The translations under genes and the position numbers were made by a program. DNA of 64,000 bases. Source: a virus. The stretch's first letter is position 1; every line of letters starts with the position of its first letter. The notes beneath the pieces are model-generated. The model saw only the letters and a program-made list of their open reading frames with translations, did not search any database and was not told where the DNA came from. Shown piece after piece: positions 8,632 to 16,059 of the stretch. The stretch lies in the IMG/VR virus record IMGVR_UViG_3300042691_052885, positions 1-64,000 of that record; one strand, 5' to 3'.

Positions 8632-9340
8632 AAGCTATCAATCAAATAAGGATAATGTAGAAATGCGTAAAAACGCGTATCTCTACTTTATGAAAAAATA
8701 CTTTAAGGATCCTTTTAAGGATGACGGGTTTTTGGATTCAACTGAGAGGCTTTCCGGTAAAAAAATGAAAAGGTTTATACCCGGAAAAATTTATACCTTT
8801 AGATATGATCCACTGTATAAAGACATTTTGGATTATTACGACAAACAGCCAATCATACTTTGCTGTGGCCAATGGGACGCGGAAACTACCGGAAATACTA
8901 TAGTCACTGGAATTAACTTGAACTTTTTGCCAGAGATTGCACGGGTAAATACTTTGGAGTACTACTACCAATCGGTAAAGGAAGACTTAAATATGGCTTA
9001 TAGTAAAACTATGCAAACCAATGAAGTTTCATTTATTAAAAAAGCTATACTTGTTTTGCAAGATGTGGTAAAATCATTTAATGTGTTTAACCGAGCTGGA
9101 CAAATAGGTTATCAATTTGCAATGAGAAACTATATAGTAGGCGGGCGTATGCAAAAAGTTTCAATTGTAGAATACGATGATTGGACATGGATTCCGTTTA
9201 TACAAACCAAAGACATTGTAGGAAAAAGCTTAAAGGAAATTCAACAGGAATACATTATGCAAAAAAGAGAACTTGCAAAAAAACAGCCTCCGATATTACG
9301 CGGAGAAAAAACAAAAAAGAGAAAATACACAAACAGATAA
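8609..9340 (+). CDS. Conserved T4-like late protein of unknown function
   Basis: A 243-aa protein between gp4 and the portal. The central motif YTFRYDPLYKDILDYYDKQP followed by GINLNFLPEIAR resembles a family I recall from T4-like phages with a YDPxxKxxLxYYD motif and a GxNLxYLP motif; a precise name cannot be given from sequence alone. The C-terminus (from about 205) is a basic, Lys-rich helix. The ATG at 8609 lies inside the end of gp4 (23-nt overlap), suggesting coupling. A role in head completion or DNA-end protection is guessed from position only. Confidence 0.7.
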   Translation: MEMESPAKSYQSNKDNVEMRKNAYLYFMKKYFKDPFKDDGFLDSTERLSGKKMKRFIPGKIYTFRYDPLYKDILDYYDKQPIILCCGQWDAETTGNTIVTGINLNFLPEIARVNTLEYYYQSVKEDLNMAYSKTMQTNEVSFIKKAILVLQDVVKSFNVFNRAGQIGYQFAMRNYIVGGRMQKVSIVEYDDWTWIPFIQTKDIVGKSLKEIQQEYIMQKRELAKKQPPILRGEKTKKRKYTNR

Positions 9341-9344
9341 ATAC
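9336..9344 (+). promoter_or_regulatory. Possible late-promoter variant GATAAATAC
   Basis: GATAAATAC lies at the stop of the previous gene, 20 nt before the portal ATG. It is intermediate between this phage's GATATATAG and the T4 late box TATAAATA. It is a weaker candidate than the perfect copies. Confidence 0.3.
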
Positions 9345-9364
9345 ATTTGAAATAAGAAAAAGCT

Positions 9365-10972
9365 ATGGCAGGATTTATTGATAGAGTAGGTACAAACCCT
9401 ATATTTGGACAAATATCCAAAAGTTTGAAAAACCTATCGTCACTCGGCATGAAATACGAGGACATGGTGGTTAAACAATCTCGAGCAGTCGGTGTTACCG
9501 AAGCCGAGTTTGGATTGCAGGGTTACTTACCCGAAGAGTTTCTGTATTCCCTTGCGTTATCTGACGTTGGTCAAAAGAAGTTTATTGCATTTTTTGATAA
9601 GGACTATAAGTCAAGAAGAGATTATCTTCGTAAGTTTGCAATGAATCCAGAAATTGAATTCATTCTTGATACAGTGGCAGATGAAGCCATTGTATACGAT
9701 GACACTAATTTCTTTGCAGAAATTGATACCACTCTCCTAAAAGGTATTTTGGATCCGGAAAATGCTAAAGAGATCTTAAATGAAATTAATGCAACCTTCC
9801 GAAAAACATATGCTCACTTTCACTTTAATGAAGGCCATGATGCATGGGGCTATTTCAGACAGTTTTTGATTGATGGCTTTCTTGCATTTGAAATTATTTA
9901 TGATCCCGAAGGAAAGAACGTAATTGGTTTCAAAGAACTTGATGCTACTTCTCTTCGTCCTGGCGTAGAAAAGAGCGGCGATAATATCTATCGCAAAATC
10001 TGGGTACAGTACGAGGATATTCCTTCAATGAAACGCGTACTCCTTGATTCTCAGGTAATTTACATTTCATATGCCAAAGGTAATTTTACAGGACGTATTT
10101 CCTACGCAGAACGTCTGGTTCGTTCGTTTAACCTATTGCGTATCATGGAAAACAGCCGTGTAATTTGGAACATTATGAACAGTAGTTTCCGTCTTAAAAT
10201 GGTGGTTCCTATTGGTACTAAATCTCCGCAAAAGGCTAAGGAGAGCTTGGCAGAAATGATGGCAATCTATAAGGAAGATATCTCTCTTAACTATGATTCA
10301 GGCGAACTTACGGTAAACGGAAAGCCTGCAATGCAGTTCTATAAAAACTATCTCTTCCCGTCAAAGAATGGCGAACAGCCCGAGATTGAAACGATTGGCG
10401 GGGATGGCTATGATCTTAGCGATACTGATGCGTTGAAATACTTTGAGGACAAATTAAAGATGGACTCAAAAATTCCATTTAGCCGTTTTGACAAATCACA
10501 AGATGGTGGATCTTTCAGTATTAGTTCTGACGGAATGGCTCGTGATGAAATAAGGTTTGCCCGCTTTATCAACCGTTTACGTTCGGTATTCCAAGAAGTG
10601 CTGGTTAAACCGGTGTTCTTACAAATCGGCATTAATCATCCGGAACTTGCTGAAGATGAATTGTTCAAATCTGCAATTGCTCTTAAATACATTACCGATA
10701 ACCTATTTGAGGAAATGAAGGAAATGGATGTATTAGAGAAACGTTCATCCTTTATCCAGTCAATGATGGGAATCAACGAAAAACAACCAGATTCTACCGG
10801 TATGATGCAAGACGTTCCGTACTTTGATCCTAAGTTCTTAATTGAAAAGTATTTAGGTCTGACTAAAAATGATATTGATCGTAATGAAGCTTACAAGGAG
10901 GAGCAAAAAATTAAAAATGATGCTGCAATGAAAGCCGCAGCACAAGCCTCTGGAATGGCAGGCATGATGTAA
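9365..10972 (+). CDS. 20: Portal vertex protein gp20
   Basis: Dodecameric portal through which DNA enters and leaves the head and on which the prohead and neck assemble. The 535-aa protein (T4 gp20: 524) shows the gp20 pattern: NPEIEFILDTVADEAIVYDD, LNEINATFRKTYAHF near 140, WGYFRQFLIDGFLAFEIIYD, LDATSLRPG, YAERLVRSFNLLRIMENSRVIW, and the crown/clip section PFSRFDKSQDGGSFS with RFARFINRLRSVFQEVLVKPVF. A Met/Ala-rich tail ends it. A terminator-promoter module follows 8 nt after the stop, so this ends the late head operon. Confidence 0.9.
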   Translation: MAGFIDRVGTNPIFGQISKSLKNLSSLGMKYEDMVVKQSRAVGVTEAEFGLQGYLPEEFLYSLALSDVGQKKFIAFFDKDYKSRRDYLRKFAMNPEIEFILDTVADEAIVYDDTNFFAEIDTTLLKGILDPENAKEILNEINATFRKTYAHFHFNEGHDAWGYFRQFLIDGFLAFEIIYDPEGKNVIGFKELDATSLRPGVEKSGDNIYRKIWVQYEDIPSMKRVLLDSQVIYISYAKGNFTGRISYAERLVRSFNLLRIMENSRVIWNIMNSSFRLKMVVPIGTKSPQKAKESLAEMMAIYKEDISLNYDSGELTVNGKPAMQFYKNYLFPSKNGEQPEIETIGGDGYDLSDTDALKYFEDKLKMDSKIPFSRFDKSQDGGSFSISSDGMARDEIRFARFINRLRSVFQEVLVKPVFLQIGINHPELAEDELFKSAIALKYITDNLFEEMKEMDVLEKRSSFIQSMMGINEKQPDSTGMMQDVPYFDPKFLIEKYLGLTKNDIDRNEAYKEEQKIKNDAAMKAAAQASGMAGMM

Positions 10973-10980
10973 AACATTTT

Positions 10981-11047
10981 GTTAATAACTTTAGACCCAT
11001 AGATTTTTTTCTATGGGTTTTTTGTTTTATTTTTATACTATCAAATT
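10981..11047 (+). promoter_or_regulatory. Terminator-promoter module
   Basis: GTTAATAACTTT (10981-10992), 32 nt, TTTTATTTTTAT (11025-11036), then ACTATCAAATT. The 32 nt hold a terminator: CCCATAGA/TCTATGGG (10996-11003 with 11010-11017), then a T run. It ends the portal operon and starts the 11055 operon. Confidence 0.75.
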
Positions 11048-11054
11048 AAATTAT

Positions 11055-11327
11055 ATGAACACACCAAGATTTAACCGTCACGATCAAATGGATTCTGCAA
11101 CTCGTCGTAGGATTTTAGATCTCATCTCAGATCTATCCATCACTGAAAATTGCAATGCAAGCAATGTAATCAACATGCTCTACGGTGCATTTGATGGTTT
11201 TGATTACTCCGATGAAATATTTGCACAACACACTCTTCTTAACAGCTTAAATGATGGTGGAAACACTCATTTAGTAAATGAAATCTTGGCAATCGCTAAA
11301 ACTATCAAGTCCTATGAAAAACTCTAA
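11055..11327 (+). CDS. Hypothetical protein, 90 aa
   Basis: First gene after a terminator-promoter module. The ATG at 11055 follows the module by 7 nt; longer versions would start inside the promoter. The protein is small and helical with a basic N-terminus (MNTPRFNRHDQMDSATRRR). No family is recognised. Its end overlaps the next gene's ATG (11314) by 14 nt, so the two are probably co-translated. Confidence 0.7.
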   Translation: MNTPRFNRHDQMDSATRRRILDLISDLSITENCNASNVINMLYGAFDGFDYSDEIFAQHTLLNSLNDGGNTHLVNEILAIAKTIKSYEKL

Positions 11328-11928
11328 ATTTGCACCACAGCCTAAGCCTTTCAAAGAGCGGGCAAAAAACTTTGCACAGAGTATGCTATTCTGGAAAGGC
11401 CGACGTAAAGGCATGATTCATACATCCGACGTTAAGTTGGAAGATATCCGTGCTGTGTTTTTTCCGAAGAATTTTCATGAAAAATACCGGTATCTTGGCT
11501 CAATTCCGTGGAATGAAAACGGTTCATTGTTTGCGGCAATGGAATCATTAGTCATTTTTATGGACTATAAAGCTAGACCAGCATGGTGCCCCAGGTGGTT
11601 TTTACGTTTCTTGCACCTGTTTGGCTCTGACAACTCGGTTGTCAGAGTACGTAACCGCCGATTGCATAATCTTCAAAATAGGTTAACTCGTGGCATTTTT
11701 ATGTATGACTACAAAACCAAGTGGGAGTGGTACGACTTACGTATTAGTGTTTCGGGCGACCAACAAATACAAAACTTGGCAGATGATATTGAAGAACGCT
11801 ATTACTATCGAGGAGAACGTCAAGAGTTAAAGGAACGTATCCTGAAGAAAAACCCTGAAAGAAAACAAACTTACTGGGGAAGCAATCGAGAATTGGCCGA
11901 AGAATTAAACTCATTACAAATAGACTAA
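11314..11928 (+). CDS. Conserved phage hypothetical protein, 204 aa
   Basis: Trp- and Arg-rich soluble protein with no membrane segment. Notable stretches are ARPAWCPRWFLRFLHLFGSD, RVRNRRLHNLQNRLTRGI and MYDYKTKWEWYDLRI; the last resembles a motif in uncharacterised proteins of large phages. The C-terminus is strongly charged and helical. The ATG at 11314 was chosen because it gives the usual short overlap with the upstream gene. No function can be assigned; it belongs to an early operon leading to the clamp loader. Confidence 0.65.
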   Translation: MKNSKFAPQPKPFKERAKNFAQSMLFWKGRRKGMIHTSDVKLEDIRAVFFPKNFHEKYRYLGSIPWNENGSLFAAMESLVIFMDYKARPAWCPRWFLRFLHLFGSDNSVVRVRNRRLHNLQNRLTRGIFMYDYKTKWEWYDLRISVSGDQQIQNLADDIEERYYYRGERQELKERILKKNPERKQTYWGSNRELAEELNSLQID

Positions 11929-11939
11929 AACATAAAGAA

Positions 11940-12251
11940 ATGGCATTTCATTTAAGAAGAATTACAGATGGCGCCGGGGATTCCGGTGCTCGTAGCGAAG
12001 CCCTCTCTTGGAAAGAGGATGGCAAACTTGATAAAGTAGTTGACTATAAACCAACTGTTGGCTGCTCAATGCTTGTAGGTTCTATTACCGCAAGATCTTA
12101 CTCAGCCAATGATTATTGGTTAACCACACCAGTTACGGAAATCCTGGAAACAATCGAAAACGAGGACACAACCTATTACAAATTTCGTACCGGCAATTCG
12201 GTTTATGAATGGTGGAACGGGTCATATCCATCAGAAACTTCCAAGAACTAA
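11940..12251 (+). CDS. Hypothetical protein, 103 aa
   Basis: Small protein, probably beta-rich: MLVGSITARSYSANDYWLTTPVTEILE followed by YYKFRTGNSVYEWW, which looks like a small barrel. No recognised family. It sits 11 nt after the 204-aa gene and 39 nt before gp44. A TATAAATA sequence at 12267-12274 in that gap may be a weak promoter, but it lacks the AAAACTTT box at the usual distance. Confidence 0.6.
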   Translation: MAFHLRRITDGAGDSGARSEALSWKEDGKLDKVVDYKPTVGCSMLVGSITARSYSANDYWLTTPVTEILETIENEDTTYYKFRTGNSVYEWWNGSYPSETSKN

Positions 12252-12290
12252 GTATACTTTACTGAATATAAATACTACAATACAATAAAT

Positions 12291-13241
12291 ATGATTCAAG
12301 AGCTCTTTACAGAAAAGTACCGTCCACAAAGTTTGGACCAAACCATTTTACCAACTCGCATTCGTAAAGCTATTGGTGATGGTAAATTACATCAAAATTA
12401 TTTGTTTTACGGGCCTCCCGGTTTAGGTAAAACAACCTTGGCAAAAGTACTTGCCAAAAACTATCCAACTCTTTACATCAACGTTTCTGATGAAAGTTCA
12501 GTGGATGTTATTCGCGAAAAGATTACGAATTGGTGTTCAACCATTAGTCTTCTTGACGGCGCTGAACAATTTAAGGTAGTGCTTCTCGATGAGATGGATG
12601 GTGCATCTGACCAGTTCTATAAAGCACTTCGTGCTACTATCGAAAAATTTGCTGCTACCGCAAGATTTATCGGTACTTGTAATTACATTAACAAGGTTCC
12701 AGATCCGGTTCAATCTCGTTTTACTTGCATCAACTTTGACACAGTTTCTAAAGAAGAAGAAAAAGAAGTAATGTTGGAATTTGCAAAACGAGCATATGCA
12801 ATCTTTCAAAAGTCCGGTATTACAATTTCTAAGGAAGCATTGGGCGAATTTGTTAAACGCAACTTCCCGGATATGCGTTCCATTGTCAACAAAATTCAAA
12901 CCTTTGTGGTACAAGGTGTAACCAATATTGAAGCCGAGGATGTAAAGAAATTGAATTACTCATTCCGTGATTTGTTTGAATTGGTTTCTAAACCTGCGGA
13001 TGCTTACGAAAACTACAAATTCTTAATGGTAAATTACAGCAGCAAAGTAGATGAAGTACTTGCCGCGCTGGGTTCTGAATTACCTGAGTTTATTCGCGAT
13101 AACCATCCCGATAAGGTTGCAAAAATTCCACAAATACTCATAACGGTTGCAAATCATCAGGCGCAAAGAGTACACGTAATTGATCCAGCAGTAACTATGT
13201 TATCTGCGGTGTTTAATTGTCAAATCATTTTCAACTCATGA
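12291..13241 (+). CDS. 44: Sliding-clamp loader large subunit gp44
   Basis: AAA+ ATPase that loads the gp45 clamp on DNA for replication and, in T4, late transcription. The N-terminus FTEKYRPQSLDQTILP is typical of gp44/RFC. Walker A GPPGLGKT is at residues 41-48, Walker B VVLLDEMDGA near 100, sensor 1 FIGTCNYINKVPDPVQSRF near 128-146, and sensor 2 FPDMRSIVNKIQTF near 190. The 316-aa length equals T4 gp44 (319). The stop overlaps the next ATG as ATGA. No clamp gene gp45 lies in the window. Confidence 0.93.
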   Translation: MIQELFTEKYRPQSLDQTILPTRIRKAIGDGKLHQNYLFYGPPGLGKTTLAKVLAKNYPTLYINVSDESSVDVIREKITNWCSTISLLDGAEQFKVVLLDEMDGASDQFYKALRATIEKFAATARFIGTCNYINKVPDPVQSRFTCINFDTVSKEEEKEVMLEFAKRAYAIFQKSGITISKEALGEFVKRNFPDMRSIVNKIQTFVVQGVTNIEAEDVKKLNYSFRDLFELVSKPADAYENYKFLMVNYSSKVDEVLAALGSELPEFIRDNHPDKVAKIPQILITVANHQAQRVHVIDPAVTMLSAVFNCQIIFNS

Positions 13242-13618
13242 TAAGCATTGAAGATATTTTACTGATGGCGCATAACCGTGGAATAAAAGATGCGGTTATG
13301 AAAGCTGTATTGAATTACAATGATCACGAACTTACAAATCGGTATGATAAAGCGTACCACCAAATACTTAAAGAAAAAATGGAAAACGGAACTATTGAAA
13401 AACACGTATTAGAATCTTCTATGTTGGCGTCAGCCACCTACAACTACAATGAAGAAACTCTTCTTATTGAATTTAATAACGGAGCAGAATACTGCTATAC
13501 CGGAATCACCTCTGATGAATTTCGTGATTTTTTGAAAGCGGAATCCAAAGGACAGCACTTTACAAAGAATATCCGAAACAAACCATTCACAAAAGTCAAT
13601 GCAGATCAACCGAACTAA
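13238..13618 (+). CDS. KTSC-domain protein
   Basis: 126 aa from the ATG that overlaps the gp44 stop. The N-terminal 50 residues are helical (DILLMAHNRGIKDAVMKAVL). The C-terminal 60 match the small KTSC domain seen near lysyl-tRNA synthetases and in phages: SSMLASATYNYNEETLLIEF, GAEYCYTGITSDEFRDFL, and a closing GQHFTKNIRNKPF. KTSC is thought to bind nucleic acid but its role is unknown. Its coupling to gp44 raises the possibility of a clamp-loader accessory function; T4 has gp62 in this position, but I see no gp62 similarity here. Confidence 0.75.
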   Translation: MISIEDILLMAHNRGIKDAVMKAVLNYNDHELTNRYDKAYHQILKEKMENGTIEKHVLESSMLASATYNYNEETLLIEFNNGAEYCYTGITSDEFRDFLKAESKGQHFTKNIRNKPFTKVNADQPN

Positions 13619-13853
13619 AGAACTAAAGGCTTATATCCTACAGAAGTATTCTTTTTTGGATTCCAGAAAATTTGATATTGTAAAGGTAGGAGTACGAATC
13701 TATATGTATTATGTAGATCGTGAAGGCAATCTTGCTCGTGAACAGGTATTTCAAGGTCATCTCCCATCAATCCAGGGGGTGCCAAAATTGCGTGAACGGC
13801 TTGATCAATTAATTGAGTATGCCGTTAAAAAATGGCAGGGTGTTAATAACTAA
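13599..13853 (+). CDS. Hypothetical protein, 84 aa
   Basis: Small basic protein overlapping the KTSC gene by 20 nt. It has a helical N-terminus, a beta hairpin (FDIVKVGVRIYMYYVDREGN) and a C-terminal helix (LRERLDQLIEYAVKKW). No family is recognised. Its stop codon TAA is part of the GTTAATAAC sequence of the following promoter module. Confidence 0.65.
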   Translation: MQINRTKELKAYILQKYSFLDSRKFDIVKVGVRIYMYYVDREGNLAREQVFQGHLPSIQGVPKLRERLDQLIEYAVKKWQGVNN

Positions 13854-13904
13854 TTGGCCATACATTTTTCTATTTGAAAAACTTTGGTTATATTTGCAAT
13901 ATAA
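13842..13904 (+). promoter_or_regulatory. Hybrid promoter: GTTAATAAC element plus AAAACTTT-N12-AATATAA
   Basis: GTTAATAACTAA (13842-13853), AAAACTTT (13878-13885), 12 nt, AATATAA (13898-13904), 10 nt before the RNase H ATG. AAAACTTT falls exactly at the end of the 32-nt interval that follows the GTTAATAAC element elsewhere, so this copy links the two promoter classes. No terminator hairpin is present. Confidence 0.65.
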
Positions 13905-13913
13905 ATTAAAACT

Positions 13914-15029
13914 ATGGTACTAATATTTGACGGAAACTACTTATTCTACAAATCGCTCTTCGTATTTTCATCTTACGGATCTAGCGGAAAATTACTTGAA
14001 GATGAAAAGGATCAGGCAATGTTTATGCGTAAAATTGCAACGGACATGTCTTATGCCATCCGTCAATTTGGAAACCCTGATCATGTAATCTTTACAATTG
14101 ATTCCCGTTCTTGGAGAAAAGACATTGAGATCCAGGACGGTTCCTACAAAGGTCACCGTGAAAAAGACGAAAGCAAAGTTAACTGGGACAATTTTTACCA
14201 GTGTATGAATGACTTTGCCAAGGTGCTTATGACTCGTGGATTTATTGTATCGCGTCAGGAAAAAGCGGAAGGCGATGATTTAATGGCTCTCTGGTCCAAG
14301 GCCTTAATGGATAATGGAATGGACTCAGTTATCATTACTGGTGACAAGGACTTAACGCAATGCGTGGATTCCAATAATTCCAATTATGTGCTCGTCTACA
14401 ATCCAAATTCCAAAACTCGTAAAGTTTATGCTCCACAAAATTTCAGTAAGTGGATGTCTAAAGGATCTGACGAAATTGATATTTTCAACGCAGGTTCCTA
14501 CATGAATAATGGCCGTGATTTGATTAATGATGCCTTAAATAATGTGGAGGTAAGCGAAATTGATCCGTTTTACATTGTATTTGAAAAGGTAATCATGGGA
14601 GATGCAGGCGACGCGGTTCCACCTATTTTTACTTGGCAAAAGGACAGCAAAACTTTCCGTATTACTGCTGCTAAATGTTTGCGTATCTGGGAAATTCTAA
14701 ACCTGGTCAAACCAGTAGAAGATATCATGGATTTGCCTAACCGTGCTGCTGAAATTGCAAACGCTATATCTGCTACGGTAAAGCAAAATCCGCCGGTCGA
14801 TCTTATTCGTCACAACTTACAAAGAAACATACAGTTGGTCTATTTGGATGAACGCGTAATTCCTACTCAAATAATTGAAGAATTCCGTCCACACTTTGAG
14901 GCACTATGTAAACGTAAAAAACTTTCTGCTCGTACCTACGATATGCATACTCTATTGGAAGGCACTCGGTATATCAGTGAAGGGAAAACTTTTGAGGCGG
15001 ATATATTCAAAGCATTAGGAGGACGTTAA
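13914..15029 (+). CDS. rnh: Ribonuclease H / 5'-3' exonuclease (T4 rnh-like, FEN family)
   Basis: Flap-endonuclease-family enzyme that removes RNA primers from Okazaki fragments. Acidic metal ligands occur in the expected order: FDGNYLFYKS (D5), TIDSRSWRKD near 64-73, EGDDLMALW near 118-126, and ITGDKDLTQCV near 140-150. A further motif MGDAGDAVPPIFTW near 225 corresponds to the helix-hairpin region of PIN-like exonucleases. At 371 aa it is longer than T4 RNase H (305 aa). It is transcribed from its own promoter. Confidence 0.87.
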   Translation: MVLIFDGNYLFYKSLFVFSSYGSSGKLLEDEKDQAMFMRKIATDMSYAIRQFGNPDHVIFTIDSRSWRKDIEIQDGSYKGHREKDESKVNWDNFYQCMNDFAKVLMTRGFIVSRQEKAEGDDLMALWSKALMDNGMDSVIITGDKDLTQCVDSNNSNYVLVYNPNSKTRKVYAPQNFSKWMSKGSDEIDIFNAGSYMNNGRDLINDALNNVEVSEIDPFYIVFEKVIMGDAGDAVPPIFTWQKDSKTFRITAAKCLRIWEILNLVKPVEDIMDLPNRAAEIANAISATVKQNPPVDLIRHNLQRNIQLVYLDERVIPTQIIEEFRPHFEALCKRKKLSARTYDMHTLLEGTRYISEGKTFEADIFKALGGR

Positions 15030-15030
15030 T

Positions 15031-15399
15031 ATGAAATTACCTAAAAGAGTATTCATTGAAATTCCATCAGCTGACGATTTTGAAAGCATGGAGTATCTTA
15101 ATGCATGGTTTGAAAACAATCGTGAAATGATACACATAACTTCGTTGGATGCATGCTGGCAGTTTGTAAAGAATCCTGGATTGGCCTTAATTACTATATT
15201 TGAAATTTTTGAAAAACCCGAAGACCCAGATATGCAGGCAGATTTACTGGCCTTTATTGATATAGGTATTGATGATGCTATCAAAAATTTAGAGGAAACC
15301 GAAAGTTATTTTGTTTCCATTGAAAATTACGAAAGTGCGGCAAGCGCTGTTGAATGCCGCAAACAAATTGAACTCTTAAATAAAAATGACTATGAATAA
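15031..15399 (+). CDS. Hypothetical protein with UvrB/UvrC-like C-terminal helix pair
   Basis: 122-aa acidic protein one base after the RNase H stop. The last 40 residues (SIENYESAASAVECRKQIE) resemble the UVR motif, a helical hairpin used for protein contacts in UvrB, UvrC and ClpC/McsA. The N-terminal part is unassigned. The late-region protein at 37763 ends in a comparable motif. The function is unknown; the replication operon context suggests a protein-protein adaptor. Confidence 0.65.
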   Translation: MKLPKRVFIEIPSADDFESMEYLNAWFENNREMIHITSLDACWQFVKNPGLALITIFEIFEKPEDPDMQADLLAFIDIGIDDAIKNLEETESYFVSIENYESAASAVECRKQIELLNKNDYE

Positions 15400-15598
15400 A
15401 TTCAAAAAAATCGCAATCTATACATGGATTGCTGTCCAAGTTGTTATTATGATTTGGCTATGGGGTATTTTGTTATACACCGCATTTACTAATCAAAATT
15501 TGCCTGGTTTCATTCACTGGGAATGGTGGGTATTCTTTTTTACTCTAGACTTATGGTCTGCGAAATTCTATAAAGAACTAAATAAAGCTACTGAATAA
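15386..15598 (+). CDS. Small membrane protein, two transmembrane segments
   Basis: 70 aa with two hydrophobic stretches (about 8-33 and 44-58) around a short Gly/Pro loop, and a charged C-terminus. An alternative start is the ATG at 15392. It overlaps the previous gene by 14 nt. No family is recognised. Confidence 0.65.
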   Translation: MTMNKFKKIAIYTWIAVQVVIMIWLWGILLYTAFTNQNLPGFIHWEWWVFFFTLDLWSAKFYKELNKATE

Positions 15599-15605
15599 AA
15601 GAATT

Positions 15606-16019
15606 ATGGAACTATTTGAAATGATAAACTCAATGTTCTCCAAGCGAGACGAGTTTGCTAAAACTACTCTGCATGAAAGAGGACGACACATGTTTATGGT
15701 AAACCGATTGATGGCAATTCAATATCCAGTTCCAGCGCAGTTTCTTAACCATACAAAAATTCATCCTGGAAACGTGGTTACCTACTGGGCAGAAACCGTA
15801 GGTACACGTTTCAGTAGGACTCCTAATTGGATGTGGGTAAAAACTAAGAAGGAAAAGGAGAAGAAAGCCGCTGCCAATCCAATTAATGAATCTACCATAA
15901 AGTACTACTGTCAAAAGAATATGTGCTCACGTCGAGACGTGGATGAAGCCATCAAATTATTAGGAGATCCTTTTATTGAGGAGCTCAGAAGTCTTCAAAC
16001 GCTTATAGAGAAAAACTGA
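15606..16019 (+). CDS. Possible clamp-loader small subunit gp62-like protein
   Basis: 137-aa basic helical protein at the end of the replication operon. RHMFMVNRLMAIQYP resembles the conserved MVNRWLSM-type helix I recall from small clamp-loader subunits of non-coliphage T4-likes, and the protein ends in a helix (FIEELRSLQTLIE). T4 gp62 is 187 aa and highly divergent between phages, so this is inference from one motif and from the shared operon with gp44. The stop codon overlaps the late motif at 16018. Confidence 0.45.
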   Translation: MELFEMINSMFSKRDEFAKTTLHERGRHMFMVNRLMAIQYPVPAQFLNHTKIHPGNVVTYWAETVGTRFSRTPNWMWVKTKKEKEKKAAANPINESTIKYYCQKNMCSRRDVDEAIKLLGDPFIEELRSLQTLIEKN

Positions 16020-16026
16020 TATATAG
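16018..16026 (+). promoter_or_regulatory. Late-promoter-like motif GATATATAG
   Basis: GATATATAG begins within the TGA stop of the upstream gene, 33 nt before the ATG at 16060. A short hairpin, GGCG-TTA-CGCC (16032-16042), lies in the leader between them. Confidence 0.55.
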
Positions 16027-16059
16027 TCAAAGGCGTTACGCCAAAAAAGACTATATTTG

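Noticed and set aside
12265-12271. AATATAA before gp44 as an AAAACTTT-class promoter
   Set aside because: The expected AAAACTTT position reads GAACTAAG, too different to count.
13238-13618. KTSC protein as gp62 because it follows gp44
   Set aside because: The C-terminal half matches KTSC and the N-terminal half has no gp62 pattern; the protein at 15606 is a slightly better, still weak, candidate.
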